Source: Providencia sp. (GTDB taxonomy: Bacteria; Pseudomonadota; Gammaproteobacteria; Enterobacterales; Enterobacteriaceae). From it: a stretch of DNA of 64,000 bases. The stretch covers positions 117,132 through 181,131 of the forward strand of contig NZ_DOEH01000031.1 in NCBI RefSeq assembly GCF_003533305.1, written 5' to 3'. Every line of letters begins with the position of its first letter. The first letter of the stretch is position 1. Below are positions 20,597 through 31,069 of the stretch, piece by piece. A program made the position numbers and the translations under genes. The notes beneath the pieces were generated by a model. It saw only the letters and a list, made by a program, of their open reading frames with translations. It was not told the DNA's origin and did no database searches.

Positions 20597-20932
20597 ATGC
20601 CTAAAATAGTTTTTTTACCTCATAGTGATTTATGTCCAAACGGTGCAGTTGTTGAAGCACAGCAGGGCGAGTCAATCTTAAATGTTGCGCTACGCAATGG
20701 AATTGAAATTGAACATGCCTGTGAAAAATCATGTGCCTGTACAACGTGCCATTGTATCGTTCGTGAAGGCTTTGATTCATTAGAAGAAAGCAGTGAGCTA
20801 GAAGATGACATGTTAGATAAAGCATGGGGTCTTGAGCCTGAAAGTCGATTAAGCTGCCAAGCGGTTGTGACGGATGAGGATTTAGTCGTGGAGTTGCCTA
20901 AATATACTGTTAATCATGCTCGTGAGCACTAA
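20597..20932 (+). CDS. fdx: [2Fe-2S] ferredoxin
   Basis: Adrenodoxin-type electron donor to the Isc machinery. It has 111 residues with the ligand pattern [10 protein letters not shown] (C42, C48, C51 by alignment) and a distal cysteine in SRLSCQAVV. It starts two bases after hscA, so translation is probably coupled. A full-length ERIC overlaps its stop codon and fills the gap to iscX. Confidence 0.97.
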   Translation: MPKIVFLPHSDLCPNGAVVEAQQGESILNVALRNGIEIEHACEKSCACTTCHCIVREGFDSLEESSELEDDMLDKAWGLEPESRLSCQAVVTDEDLVVELPKYTVNHAREH

Positions 20933-21060
20933 ATGCTCGTCATATTTCGTGCTGTAGCGTTGTTGGCTGCTTTCGCTAATCTTAGTCACATACTTATGTA
21001 TGCTCCTAAGTCTTAGCTCAATTACGCCTAGCTACAACCCGAACTATTTAGAGCATTAAT
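20930..21060 (-). repeat. ERIC element, full length, reverse orientation
   Basis: The left arm AAATGCTCGTCATATTTCG and the right arm CGAACTATTTAGAGCATTAA are imperfect inverted repeats. The internal CACATACTTATGTATGCTCC matches the ERIC core in reverse. At about 130 bp it is full length. It begins at the fdx stop codon and lies inside the isc transcription unit. Confidence 0.85.
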
Positions 21061-21157
21061 TATTGATATATTCTTAAAATAATCTTGCTGCATATATCAT
21101 TGCAATGATGCTAAGACGACTATCAAACTGTTACTAACGAATGATTTAGGGGAAAAC

Positions 21158-21358
21158 ATGAGCTTAAAATGGTCTAATAGTCGCGAAATTGGCGAAGCAC
21201 TCTATGATGCATTTCCCGATATCGATCCGAAGACCGTGCGCTTTACTGATATGCACCAATGGATTTGTGAGTTAGACGAGTTTGATGATGATCCACAGAA
21301 GTCTAACGAAAAAATCCTTGAGGCCATTTTATTGGTTTGGTTGGATGAATTTGAGTGA
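21158..21358 (+). CDS. iscX: Fe-S assembly accessory protein IscX
   Basis: Small acidic iron-binding modulator of IscS, 66 residues, as in E. coli. The protein is recognised by [20 protein letters not shown] and the acidic C-terminus WLDEFE. AGGGG precedes the ATG. It is separated from fdx by 225 bases holding an ERIC and is followed by an intrinsic terminator that closes the isc operon. Confidence 0.97.
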   Translation: MSLKWSNSREIGEALYDAFPDIDPKTVRFTDMHQWICELDEFDDDPQKSNEKILEAILLVWLDEFE

Positions 21359-21379
21359 TATCGCAAATGAGAGCAAAAG

Positions 21380-21412
21380 CCGAACTACTGTTAAAACAGA
21401 GTTCGGTTTTTT
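21380..21412 (+). terminator. Terminator of the isc operon
   Basis: CCGAACT (21380-21386) pairs with AGTTCGG (21400-21406), extended by CTG/CAG inside, then six Ts. Confidence 0.9.
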
Positions 21413-21531
21413 ATTTAATATCAGCACTATCTTGATATCCCTAACGCTATTTATCAGTTAATGTAATCACATCGCCGATAGAATTATAGGCTTTTCGGCT
21501 GCCTGCAAAAATGGATAAAGAGAGAGAAATA

Positions 21532-22827
21532 ATGACTAAACAAATTATGCCAGTAATGATTTCTTGTGAACCCGCAGCGCCTTGTTGGGGCGAGGGTGCA
21601 CTACTCAGTTCTGGCAACAATGGGATGACTATTCATCTAAAACATCCAGGTAAATTATGTGCAGTGCAAAGTGCGGGCCGTAAACTTGATGGTCAAGGTA
21701 TTCGTAATGTTTCGCTAGTAGGCGAAGAGTGGGATTTAGAAAAAAGTTGGGCATTTTGGCAAGGTTTTCGTGCACCCAAAGGTGCGAGAACGATTGAATG
21801 GCCAGTATTACCAGAAGCGGAACGCAAAGAGCTAGAAAACCGTATCCGTACGATTGACTGGGTACGTGATGTGATTAATGCCCCAGCAGAAGAATTAGGT
21901 CCAGAGCAATTAGCGAAAAGAGCCATTGACTTGCTATGTACCGTTGGCGCACAAGATATTAGCTATCGTATTGTTAAAGGTGATGATTTAGCTCAGCAAG
22001 GTTACGCAGGTATTCATACCGTCGGTCGTGGTTCCAGTCGTGCACCTGTCTTTCTTGCTTTAGATTACAATCCGGGTGCTAATCCTAACGCACCCGTATT
22101 TGCTTGCTTGGTCGGCAAAGGAATTACATTTGACTCGGGCGGTTACAGTCTTAAGCCGTCTTCATCGATGAATTCAATGAAAGCCGATATGGGTGGCGCG
22201 GCGACACTTGCAGGTTCATTAGCCTTAGCAATCAGCCGTGGTTTACAAAAACGTGTAAAAATGTTCCTGTGTATTGCTGATAACATGGTCAGTGGTAATG
22301 CATTCAAATTAGGCGATATTATTCGTTACCGTAATGGTAAATCTGTTGAAATCATGAATACGGATGCGGAAGGTCGTTTAGTACTGGCTGATGGTTTGAT
22401 TGATGCAAGCAAAGAAAAGCCAACACTGATTATTGATGCAGCAACATTGACTGGTGCAGCAAAAACAGCCGTTGGTGGTGATTATCACGCAGTTTTAAGC
22501 TTTGATGATAAGTTAGTTTCTGAATTAATGAATGCTTCTGATGAAGAATTTGAACTATTCTGGCGCTTGCCATTAGCTGAATTCCATCGCCAACAACTAC
22601 CGTCAGGTTTTGCCGATTTAAACAATATTGCGGCTCCTTCTCATAGTGCTGGCGCAAGTACTGCGGCAGCATTTTTATCGCATTTTGTTGAAAATTATCG
22701 CCAAAACTGGGTGCATATTGATTGTTCAGCAACTTACCGTAAATCACCTGTTAGCTTGTGGGCGGAAGGTGCAACCGGTATTGGTGTGCGCACTATCGCT
22801 AATTTATTAGTGAGTAAAGCTAAATAA
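21532..22827 (+). CDS. pepB: Peptidase B (M17 leucyl aminopeptidase family)
   Basis: Cytoplasmic hexameric dimetal aminopeptidase with broad specificity. It has 431 residues with the M17 signature [14 protein letters not shown], the metal/active-site segments [14 protein letters not shown] and KADMGGAA, and the C-terminal SATYRKSP. The ATG at 21532 follows AAGAGAGAGAAAT. The seven extra upstream codons have no ribosome site. In E. coli pepB also follows iscX. Confidence 0.96.
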   Translation: MTKQIMPVMISCEPAAPCWGEGALLSSGNNGMTIHLKHPGKLCAVQSAGRKLDGQGIRNVSLVGEEWDLEKSWAFWQGFRAPKGARTIEWPVLPEAERKELENRIRTIDWVRDVINAPAEELGPEQLAKRAIDLLCTVGAQDISYRIVKGDDLAQQGYAGIHTVGRGSSRAPVFLALDYNPGANPNAPVFACLVGKGITFDSGGYSLKPSSSMNSMKADMGGAATLAGSLALAISRGLQKRVKMFLCIADNMVSGNAFKLGDIIRYRNGKSVEIMNTDAEGRLVLADGLIDASKEKPTLIIDAATLTGAAKTAVGGDYHAVLSFDDKLVSELMNASDEEFELFWRLPLAEFHRQQLPSGFADLNNIAAPSHSAGASTAAAFLSHFVENYRQNWVHIDCSATYRKSPVSLWAEGATGIGVRTIANLLVSKAK

Positions 22828-22864
22828 GTCAGTGGTATCTAGCCGTTATAGGTATGAGTTATAG

Positions 22865-22898
22865 GGCATGGGAAGGCAACTTTTCATGCCTATTTTTT
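22865..22898 (+). terminator. Terminator after pepB
   Basis: GGCATGGGAA (22865-22874) pairs with TTTTCATGCC (22881-22890), including two G-U pairs, around a GGCAAC loop, then TATTTTTT. Confidence 0.8.
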
Positions 22899-22923
22899 AC
22901 GTGAATGAAATTGCGAGTATAAT
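22896..22923 (+). promoter_or_regulatory. Promoter of sseB
   Basis: TTTACG (22896-22901), a 16-base spacer and a perfect TATAAT (22918-22923) lie 36 bases before the sseB start. The -35 overlaps the T-tract of the pepB terminator. Confidence 0.7.
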
Positions 22924-22958
22924 ACGTAAAATTATTTCTAAATTGCAGAGGATTGGCA

Positions 22959-23411
22959 ATGTCGCAGCAATCAAATGATAAAGCATCTAACTTAGAAAGT
23001 GAGATTGAATATACGGAATTAACCGTACCAGAAGGCTCGGCTCTTAAATTAAGTGTGCTTGAACAAGAGCCTGAAGCGTTAACAACTGCGTTAAGTGAAT
23101 TCTTTAAACAACATAAAGTCATCAGACGAGCCTTTATTGTTTCGGCGCTCGAAAATGAAGATGGCGAAGAAATGACGATTTTAATGGTTGCATTAGAGTT
23201 TGTCGCGGGTGCTGAAAATATTGATGCCATTATTCATGATGCAGGAACACTGGCTTGTGAATATTTAGCAGATGAAGAATCAATTGATTTTTGCTTAGTT
23301 AATGAAGAAGAAAAAGGTCTCAGTCACTTTATTACTCAGCATGTTCAACCTTTCTATCAGCGCCGTTTAGGTAGCTTTTTGCGTGATACCATTCCAATTA
23401 AAAATACGTAA
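22959..23411 (+). CDS. sseB: SseB-like protein, C-terminal domain only
   Basis: Similar to the C-terminal half of E. coli SseB (enhanced serine sensitivity protein, about 258 residues): ALSEFFKQHKVIRRAFI, LVNEEEKGLSHFITQHVQPFYQRRLGSFLRD. The protein has only 150 residues, so the N-terminal SseB domain is absent, and the 131-base gap to pepB is too short to hide it. The ATG follows GCAGAGGA. It has its own promoter and terminator, so it looks like a complete compact gene rather than a fragment. The molecular function is not known. Confidence 0.85.
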   Translation: MSQQSNDKASNLESEIEYTELTVPEGSALKLSVLEQEPEALTTALSEFFKQHKVIRRAFIVSALENEDGEEMTILMVALEFVAGAENIDAIIHDAGTLACEYLADEESIDFCLVNEEEKGLSHFITQHVQPFYQRRLGSFLRDTIPIKNT

Positions 23412-23426
23412 TTAATTCCCTTCTTA

Positions 23427-23461
23427 AAATAAAGACTAGTTTTTACTGGTCTTTATTTTTC
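23427..23461 (+). terminator. Terminator after sseB
   Basis: AAATAAAGAC (23427-23436) and GTCTTTATTT (23449-23458) form a perfect 10-bp stem ending in Ts. Confidence 0.9.
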
Positions 23462-23640
23462 CGTTTTGTCTGATAGGTGTTTTTATAACATTCTGTTAAA
23501 TTACGTCGATAATTGAAACAATATCGACGGTCTTGGTATATTGATAATATTAAGTTAAATCTAAATCTCTTAAATGTTCAAACAATCAGTTTGAGCTCAA
23601 TAAACATAATAATTTTAACTCGTTAAAGGATGGGACGGTA

Positions 23641-26600
23641 ATGAAACAACAATCAAGTTGGGCTTCATTGACGGGTCTAAAAACCAAAAAGCGTTATATT
23701 GCACTTGCATTAGCATCTGTTGTGGCATTAGCGGGTTGTGATAATACGGAAGAGACCACTAAAAAAGACACCAATGTTTCTTCAACAGCAAGCGAAAATC
23801 AAGTCAAAACAGCACCAGTTGCGGAACAAAAGAAATCCGCACCAAAGCTCTCTACTGAAGAGATGGTGAAAAAATACGCAGGAAAAGATCTGGAAATTCT
23901 TGATGCCTCTGAGCTACAGCTTGATGGCGCTAGTGCTATGGTTGTCACTTTCTCAGTACCTATTGAGCCTAACCAAGATTTCGGCCAATTTTTAAATCTT
24001 GTTGATGTTAAAGCTGGAAAATTAGATGGTGCATGGGAACTTTCGGATAACCAATTAGAGTTACGTTTCCGCCACTTACCACCATCTAAAGAGCTGAACC
24101 TATCCGTTATTCCTGGCATTAAAGCGGTTAACGAACGCACGATTACAGCAAACTTTGATAAAAAATTCCAAACTGCACAAATTATTCCAACGGTTGGTTT
24201 TGCAAGTAAAGGTTCTTTATTACCAAGTAAAGTTGCACAAGGATTGCCTGTCATTGCACTTAATGTTGATAAAGTCGACGTTAACTTTTTCCGTGTTGAT
24301 GAAAAACAATTGCCACAATTTTTAGCAACTTGGCAATATCGCAGTAATTACGAATATTGGTATTCAGATGAATTTCTCGATAAAGTTGAGCTTGCCTATA
24401 CTGGACGTTTTGACCTTAATCCAGATAAAAATACCCGCCAAACTGTTTTATTACCGCTTAAAGATATCAAAGAATTACAGCAAGATGGCGTGTATCTAGC
24501 CATCATGCAAAAAGCGGGTAGCTATAGTTATCAGTTCCCTGCGACTGTTTTTACTCTCAGTGATATCGGCGTTTCATTACATAGTTATCAAGACCGTGTT
24601 GATGTCTTCACGCAATCCCTTGCAAAAGGTTCCGCCATTAAAGGTGTTGAGCTACGCATTCTTGATGATAAAGGACAGTTAGTAACGAAAGGCACGACTG
24701 ATGGTGATGGTCATGCACAATTAGAAAAATTAGCAGGTGGAAAGTTATTACTGGCAACCCATGAAGGGCAAACCAGTATGATTGACTTAACACAGCCTGC
24801 ACTTGATTTATCTGAGTTTGATATTTCAGGCCCTGCTGGTTTTGCAAAGCAATTTTTCACCTTTGGACCGCGTGATCTTTATCGTCCGGGGGAGTTATTA
24901 TTAGTCAATGGCTTGCTGCGTGATGGCGATGGTAATCCTGTTAAATCACAACCCGTTAAAGTTGATGTATTAAAAACGGATGGGCAAGTTGTTCGCAGTT
25001 TTGTTTGGCAGCCGCAAGAGAAACAAGATGGCTTGTATCAATATCAATTTGAAATCCCTAAAAATGCAGAGACGGGGGGTTGGTCACTCCGCTTTGATTT
25101 AGGTGATGGCTCTCCTTTGCGTTATTACAAATTTAATGTTGAAGATTTTATGCCAGAGCGTATGGCACTTGATATTACGACGAGTGATACCCCAATTTTG
25201 AATACTGAATCAGTTGATTTTGATATTCAAGGTCGTTATCTCTATGGTGCACCTGCGGCAAATAACGAGCTGCAAGGGCAAGTTTTGCTCAAAGCAAACC
25301 GTGAAGCCGTTGCTAAATTACCCGGCTTTGAATTTGGTGCCATGAATGAAGAAGGTTTACCCCGTAAACTGGATGAGTTTGACCTAACGTTAAATGATAG
25401 CGGTGAAACCGTTATCTCACTGCCAAAAAGTAATTGGGAATCTACGCGTTCACCTATTTCTGCAATCTTACAAGCAAGCTTATTAGAAGCGGGTGGGCGA
25501 CCAGTGACCCGTCGCGCTGAACAAGCGATTTGGCCTGCGGATAAGCTAGTCGGTATTCGTCCATTATTCGCTAAAAAAGAAATTTATGATTACCGTACTG
25601 ACCGTTATGTAAAACGTCATAATGTTGATGAGAATTCATTAGCAGAGTTTGAATTAGTCATGGCCGATGCAGCGGGTAATAAACTCGCGGCTGAAAATTT
25701 AACAGCACGTTTAGTGTACGAGCGCCGTGATTATTACTGGAGTTGGTCTGAAAGTGGTGGTTGGTCATCAAATTATGATCAAAAAGATTTAGTGATGGCA
25801 AATGAAAATATTACGATTGCTAAAGATGGTACCGCCAAGATTGCTTTCCCTGTGGATTGGGGCACATTTCGTTTAGAAGTGTTGAATCCTGAAAATCAAT
25901 TAGTCAGTAGCATTCAGTTCTGGGCGGGTTATTCATGGCAAGATAACACTGGCGGTAGTGGTTCTGTTCGTCCTGATCAGGTCAAATTAAGCTTGAATAA
26001 ACCGGCCTATTTACCGGGCGAAAAAGCGAAAGTTCGCATTGAATCACCAAAAGCGGGTAAAGGTTATATTTTACTCGAATCTAGCGATGGTCCGCTGTGG
26101 TGGCAAGAAATCGACGTGCCTGAAAATGGCTTAGATATTGAAGTGCCTGTGAATAAAGAGTGGGCGCGTCATGATCTCTATATTTCTACCGTTGTTGTGC
26201 GTCCAGGGGATGATTCAAAAGAAGCGACCGTAAAACGTGCGGTTGGCGTATTACATCTTCCGATAGCCGATGAAAATCGTAAAATTGCCTTGGCATTAAC
26301 CTCGCCAAATAAAATGCGTCCGAATCAAGATCTCACGGTAAAAATTAAAGCGACTGCGCAAGATGGAAAACCACTGCCTGAGAAAGTGAATGTGATACTT
26401 TCTGCGGTGGATACTGGCGTCTTGAATATTACTGATTTTAAAACGCCAGATCCGTACGATGCTTTCTTTGGTCGTAAGCGTTATAGCGTTGACCAATATG
26501 ATGTTTATGGTCATCTGATTGAAGGCCAAGGTAAAGTGGCTAACTTACGTTTTGGTGGTGATGGTGAAGATGCCGCAATGGAACGTGGGGGAATGAAGCC

Positions 26601-28680
26601 GCTGACTGAAGTACAAATCATTGCAGAGCAAGCGCAGCCTGTCACATTAGATAAAAATGGCGAAGGTGAAATTACTCTCGCTATTCCTGATTTTAATGGT
26701 GAATTGCGTTTAATGGCCCAAGCATGGAATGGAAAAGATTTTGGTCATGCCGATAGCAAAGTAACAGTAGCAGCGCCACTAGTGACACAAATGTCAATGC
26801 CACGCTTTATGGCGGGTGGTGATAAGTCCTATTTCTCTCTTGATCTCACTAATATGACTGAGAACACTCAGAATGTATCAGTGACCTTTAAAGCAACAGG
26901 AATGGTGAAACTTGATGGTGTGACTAGCCGTGAAGTTGAATTGCAAAAAGGTAAACGCACCACGTTAACATTGCCAGTAAAAGCTGATTATGGCTTTGGT
27001 GAAGGTGAAGTGACCATGACCGTTAATGGTGTGAAGATTAAAGGTGAAGCGAGCAAAGACTACAGTAATAGCTGGAAAGTTGGGGTTCGTCCTGCTCAAC
27101 CTGCGGAAACCATCTCTTTTGCTACGACGATTGAACCCGGTACTGCATGGTCGTTGCCAGCCAACGAAATCTTAGGTTTGCAACCGGATACGCTTGAAGG
27201 GCAAGTGCTACTAAGTAGTCGTCCTCCGATACAAATCTCTCGTTATATCAGAGAATTATTTGCTTATCCGTATGGTTGCCTTGAGCAAACCATTAGTGGG
27301 TTATATCCGTCTTTATTCTCTACACAAGCAGAACTGAAGAAATTAGGTATTAATTCTCAAACTGATGCAGATCGTCATAAAGCGATTGAAATTGGTATTC
27401 CTCATTTGTTAAGTATGCAACGTGGGGATGGCGGTTTTTCCTTATGGGACAGAAATGGTTCAGAGGAATATTGGTTAACCGCTTATGCTGCTGACTTTTT
27501 AAATAAAGCCAATCAACGTGGTTTCACCGTACCACAGGATGCGTTGAATAATGCGAATACGCGTTTGTTGAGCTATTTGCAAGATGCAAATCAAATTAAT
27601 TACCCTTATACCGATAACCAAGCTGGTGCCCGTTTTGCAACTCAAGCCTATGCAGGTTTAGTGCTAGCAACTCAACAAAAAGCACCGCTTGGTGCACTTC
27701 GTCAGATTTATGGACAAAATAGTAATGCCACCAGTGGATTACCATTAGTTCAATTAGGTGTGGCGTTGAATTTGATGGGCGATAAAGCGCGCGGTGAAAG
27801 TGCGATTATTGATGGTCTGAAAAAACAACGTAGTGGTTATAGTTATGTGGGCGATTATGGTTCTGTGGTTCGTGATGATGCATTGGTCATTGCATTACTA
27901 AATGAATACAACCTGATGCCTAAATCGCGTGACCAAAAATTACAATCGTTGGCGAATAATTTGACCTCACAGCGTTATTTCTCAACTCAAGAAAATAATG
28001 CGCTGTACTTAGCGGGTCGTTACTATGTCAATGAAACTGAAACACCATGGAAAGCGCTGATCAATGGACAAGAACCTCCGATGGTTTCTGATAAACCCGT
28101 GAGTGAGTTCTTGACCAAAGAGCAGATACAAAATGGTTACAGTATTGAAAATAGCGGCACTAATACACTTTATACTCGCTTGAATGTGGTTGGTTATCCA
28201 CAGAGCTCACCAAAACCGAGTTCAAATGTACTTGGTGTTCAACGTAGTTACTATGATATGAAAGGTAATCGCGTTTCACTTGATAGACTAAGAAGTGGTG
28301 AAATGGTGGTGGTTAAATTGGATGTTACTGCATCTCAAACCGTACCCGATGCACTAGTTGTTGATTTGTTGCCTGCTGGTTTAGAGTTAGAAAACCAAAA
28401 CTTAGCGAATAGCAGTGCGAATCTCAGTGAGTCAGCACCAAACTTACAAGAGATGATTGATGATATGCAACAATCGCAAATTCGTCATATGGAATATCGT
28501 GATGACCGCTTTGTGGCCGCTGTTGAAGTTCAACAGTATAAACCAACGACCTTGGTTTATTTGGCGCGTGCGGTAACGCCGGGTGTATATAGCATTCCAG
28601 TACCGCAAGTGGAATCCATGTATGTACCTGAATGGCGTGCAACAGGCTATTCAGATGGTAAATTAGAAATAGTGCGTTAA
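23641..28680 (+). CDS. yfhM: Bacterial alpha-2-macroglobulin (lipoprotein)
   Basis: Large periplasmic, inner-membrane-anchored protease trap. It has 1679 residues with a lipoprotein signal and lipobox ALAGC (Cys33), a series of macroglobulin domains, and a thioester site CLEQ at 1213-1216 (PYGCLEQTISG). The last is followed by the thioester-domain helices and a receptor-binding-like C-terminus. GGATGGGACGG lies before the ATG. It stands directly before pbpC, the conserved pairing that suggests guarding the envelope when peptidoglycan is breached. An intrinsic terminator separates the two, so pbpC transcription may rely on read-through or its own promoter. Confidence 0.96.
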   Translation: MKQQSSWASLTGLKTKKRYIALALASVVALAGCDNTEETTKKDTNVSSTASENQVKTAPVAEQKKSAPKLSTEEMVKKYAGKDLEILDASELQLDGASAMVVTFSVPIEPNQDFGQFLNLVDVKAGKLDGAWELSDNQLELRFRHLPPSKELNLSVIPGIKAVNERTITANFDKKFQTAQIIPTVGFASKGSLLPSKVAQGLPVIALNVDKVDVNFFRVDEKQLPQFLATWQYRSNYEYWYSDEFLDKVELAYTGRFDLNPDKNTRQTVLLPLKDIKELQQDGVYLAIMQKAGSYSYQFPATVFTLSDIGVSLHSYQDRVDVFTQSLAKGSAIKGVELRILDDKGQLVTKGTTDGDGHAQLEKLAGGKLLLATHEGQTSMIDLTQPALDLSEFDISGPAGFAKQFFTFGPRDLYRPGELLLVNGLLRDGDGNPVKSQPVKVDVLKTDGQVVRSFVWQPQEKQDGLYQYQFEIPKNAETGGWSLRFDLGDGSPLRYYKFNVEDFMPERMALDITTSDTPILNTESVDFDIQGRYLYGAPAANNELQGQVLLKANREAVAKLPGFEFGAMNEEGLPRKLDEFDLTLNDSGETVISLPKSNWESTRSPISAILQASLLEAGGRPVTRRAEQAIWPADKLVGIRPLFAKKEIYDYRTDRYVKRHNVDENSLAEFELVMADAAGNKLAAENLTARLVYERRDYYWSWSESGGWSSNYDQKDLVMANENITIAKDGTAKIAFPVDWGTFRLEVLNPENQLVSSIQFWAGYSWQDNTGGSGSVRPDQVKLSLNKPAYLPGEKAKVRIESPKAGKGYILLESSDGPLWWQEIDVPENGLDIEVPVNKEWARHDLYISTVVVRPGDDSKEATVKRAVGVLHLPIADENRKIALALTSPNKMRPNQDLTVKIKATAQDGKPLPEKVNVILSAVDTGVLNITDFKTPDPYDAFFGRKRYSVDQYDVYGHLIEGQGKVANLRFGGDGEDAAMERGGMKPLTEVQIIAEQAQPVTLDKNGEGEITLAIPDFNGELRLMAQAWNGKDFGHADSKVTVAAPLVTQMSMPRFMAGGDKSYFSLDLTNMTENTQNVSVTFKATGMVKLDGVTSREVELQKGKRTTLTLPVKADYGFGEGEVTMTVNGVKIKGEASKDYSNSWKVGVRPAQPAETISFATTIEPGTAWSLPANEILGLQPDTLEGQVLLSSRPPIQISRYIRELFAYPYGCLEQTISGLYPSLFSTQAELKKLGINSQTDADRHKAIEIGIPHLLSMQRGDGGFSLWDRNGSEEYWLTAYAADFLNKANQRGFTVPQDALNNANTRLLSYLQDANQINYPYTDNQAGARFATQAYAGLVLATQQKAPLGALRQIYGQNSNATSGLPLVQLGVALNLMGDKARGESAIIDGLKKQRSGYSYVGDYGSVVRDDALVIALLNEYNLMPKSRDQKLQSLANNLTSQRYFSTQENNALYLAGRYYVNETETPWKALINGQEPPMVSDKPVSEFLTKEQIQNGYSIENSGTNTLYTRLNVVGYPQSSPKPSSNVLGVQRSYYDMKGNRVSLDRLRSGEMVVVKLDVTASQTVPDALVVDLLPAGLELENQNLANSSANLSESAPNLQEMIDDMQQSQIRHMEYRDDRFVAAVEVQQYKPTTLVYLARAVTPGVYSIPVPQVESMYVPEWRATGYSDGKLEIVR

Positions 28681-28690
28681 TCTTCACCTT

Positions 28691-28727
28691 AAGCCCTTAT
28701 ATTGTATGATATAAGGGCTTTCTTCTT
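28691..28727 (+). terminator. Terminator after yfhM
   Basis: AAGCCCTTATAT (28691-28702) and ATATAAGGGCTT (28709-28720) make a perfect 12-bp stem with a 6-base loop, followed by TTTCTTCTT. Confidence 0.88.
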
Positions 28728-28747
28728 AACTAGCGGTACATTCATCA

Positions 28748-31069
28748 ATGAAAAAATGGTTACGTCGCACTGGATTGACTCTCGTGTTTCTGGTGATTTT
28801 GTTGCCTTTATTATTTTTGGCAGCAGATAAAATTTGGCCATTGCCAATTAAACAAGTTGAAATGGCACGAACCGTTGTCGCGGCTGATGGGACGCCTCTT
28901 TGGCGCTTTGCCGATAAAGACGGTATTTGGCGCTTTCCGGTTAAACTGGATGAAGTATCACCTGAATTTATTGAAGCGCTACTGACTTATGAAGATCGTC
29001 ATTTTTATCGTCATCCGGGTGTGAATCCCTTTTCACTGGTGAGAGCAACTGGGCAGTTTATCAGTTCAGGACGAATTGTCTCTGGCGGTAGTACTATCTC
29101 TATGCAAGTGGCTCGGTTAATTGACCCGCATGACCGCACGCTTTTGGGCAAATTGAAACAGTTGTGGCGTACTGCGCAACTTGAATACCATTATTCAAAA
29201 GATGAAATTCTTGAAATGTATCTCAATCGGGCGCCTTATGGTGGAACGATTGAAGGAATTGGCGCAGCAAGTTGGGTTTATTTGAATAAATCTCCCGCTA
29301 AATTGACCTCCAGTGAAGCGGCATTATTTGCTGTTTTACCTCAAGCCCCTAGTCGTTTAAGGCCAGATCGTTACCCTCAACGGGCTCAAATTGCACGTGA
29401 TAAAGTCTTAGATAGGCTTGTCGAGTATCAAGTTTGGAGTGCTGAAAAAGTTGCAGACATCAAACAAGAGCAAATTTGGCTAGCTCCACGCAAAAATCCA
29501 CATTCAGCGCCTTTGTTGGCTCGTCGAGTTGTAAAAGATACTCAGGAGCCTGTCATTGAAACAACCATTGATACGAGTTTACAAAGCCAATTGGAAGAGA
29601 TGGCGTTAAATTGGAAAAATCAGCTACCTAAACAAACCTCCCTCGGCATATTAGTTGTTGATCATACTGATATGAGCGTGAAAGCGTATATTGGTTCGAT
29701 AGATTTTCAAGATGACAGCCGTTTTGGTCATGTTGATATGATAAGTGCTTGGCGCTCACCCGGTTCAACATTGAAACCATTTTTATATGCATTAGCAATG
29801 GATGATGGGCTTATTCATGCGGAATCATTATTACAAGATGTTCCTCGGCGTTTTAACGACTATCGTCCTGGTAATTTTGATAGTGGTTTTAATGGTCCCG
29901 TTAGTGTGAGCGATGCCTTAGTGCGTTCGCTAAACTTACCTGTTGTGCAATTACTGGATGTTTATGGGAGTAAACGATTTACGGCGCAGTTACGTAATGT
30001 TGGTACTGAGTTACGTTTTCCTATGGGGAGCGAGCCCAATCTATCATTAATCTTAGGCGGTACTGCAACGAGAATGGATGATTTGGTCGCTGCCTATAGT
30101 GCATTTGCTCGCCAAGGTAAGGTTTCTCCTCTTCGTTTTAAACCGACAGATACATTGCGTGATAGAACATTAATTTCACCGGGAGCGGCTTGGATTATTC
30201 GTCGCATTATGGGGGGAGAAGCGCGACCAGTACCGGATATGAATTTATCGGGACAATTAAATTTGGCGTGGAAAACCGGTACCAGTTATGGTTATCGCGA
30301 TGCTTGGGCTATTGGCGTTAATCCTCGCTATACCATTGGTGTTTGGGTTGGACGTCCTGATGCGACGCCAGTGGCAGGGCAGTTTGGTTTTGCCACAGCA
30401 ATTCCAATTATGAATCAAGTCAATAATATGTTGTTGGCGAGAATATATCAGTCCCACGAGCCGTTACCGAAAGATACTAAACCTGCTAGTGTGAGCCAAG
30501 CGGTTATTTGCTGGCCGGGTGGAACCGCGTTACTTCAAGATGATAATAATTGTCGCCAGCGCCGTTTGAGTTGGATTTTAGATAATACAATTCCGCCAAC
30601 GCTAATGGCAAAAGACCAAGAATCATTATTGGGATTAAGACAAAAAATTTGGTTGAACGACAAAGGTTTACAAGTTGCGGCTGATTGCCCAAATGCGACA
30701 GAAAAAGAGGTCCATCTGTGGCCAATTACTGTTGAATCATGGCTTCCAGCAAGCGAGAAACGAGAAAACCGTTTACCAAAACCAGATTTAGCTTGCCCTC
30801 CACTTAAACTTGAAATGCCGCCATTGCATATTTCGGGTATTCGAGATGGTGAGGTGTTACAGCGATTACCGGGCAAAACCAGTTTAGACTTGCGCCTAGT
30901 GACTCAAGGTGGTCAGGGGAATAAATGGTGGTTTTTAAATGGCGAGCAAGTCAATGAAACTGAACATAATGGCAGTATTTTACTGACGTTGGATAAGGTC
31001 GGAAACTATCAGATTTCAGTATTAGATTTGAGCGGACAGGTGACAGCATTAAACTTTAGAGTTAAGTAG
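28748..31069 (+). CDS. pbpC: Penicillin-binding protein 1C
   Basis: Bifunctional class A PBP of the inner membrane, 773 residues. A single N-terminal anchor (TGLTLVFLVILLPLLFLA) precedes the GT51 glycosyltransferase domain with catalytic E82 (TYEDRHFYRHPGV). The transpeptidase domain has S340-TLK, SLN (VRSLNLP) and KTG (AWKTGTSYGYRDAW). The C-terminal BiPBP domain follows from about 680. The ribosome site is poor, and the gene starts 20 bases after the yfhM terminator. Confidence 0.96.
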   Translation: MKKWLRRTGLTLVFLVILLPLLFLAADKIWPLPIKQVEMARTVVAADGTPLWRFADKDGIWRFPVKLDEVSPEFIEALLTYEDRHFYRHPGVNPFSLVRATGQFISSGRIVSGGSTISMQVARLIDPHDRTLLGKLKQLWRTAQLEYHYSKDEILEMYLNRAPYGGTIEGIGAASWVYLNKSPAKLTSSEAALFAVLPQAPSRLRPDRYPQRAQIARDKVLDRLVEYQVWSAEKVADIKQEQIWLAPRKNPHSAPLLARRVVKDTQEPVIETTIDTSLQSQLEEMALNWKNQLPKQTSLGILVVDHTDMSVKAYIGSIDFQDDSRFGHVDMISAWRSPGSTLKPFLYALAMDDGLIHAESLLQDVPRRFNDYRPGNFDSGFNGPVSVSDALVRSLNLPVVQLLDVYGSKRFTAQLRNVGTELRFPMGSEPNLSLILGGTATRMDDLVAAYSAFARQGKVSPLRFKPTDTLRDRTLISPGAAWIIRRIMGGEARPVPDMNLSGQLNLAWKTGTSYGYRDAWAIGVNPRYTIGVWVGRPDATPVAGQFGFATAIPIMNQVNNMLLARIYQSHEPLPKDTKPASVSQAVICWPGGTALLQDDNNCRQRRLSWILDNTIPPTLMAKDQESLLGLRQKIWLNDKGLQVAADCPNATEKEVHLWPITVESWLPASEKRENRLPKPDLACPPLKLEMPPLHISGIRDGEVLQRLPGKTSLDLRLVTQGGQGNKWWFLNGEQVNETEHNGSILLTLDKVGNYQISVLDLSGQVTALNFRVK

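Noticed and set aside
22628..22810. Out-of-frame ORF in the 3' part of pepB
   Set aside because: It lies wholly within pepB, with no ribosome site or similarity.
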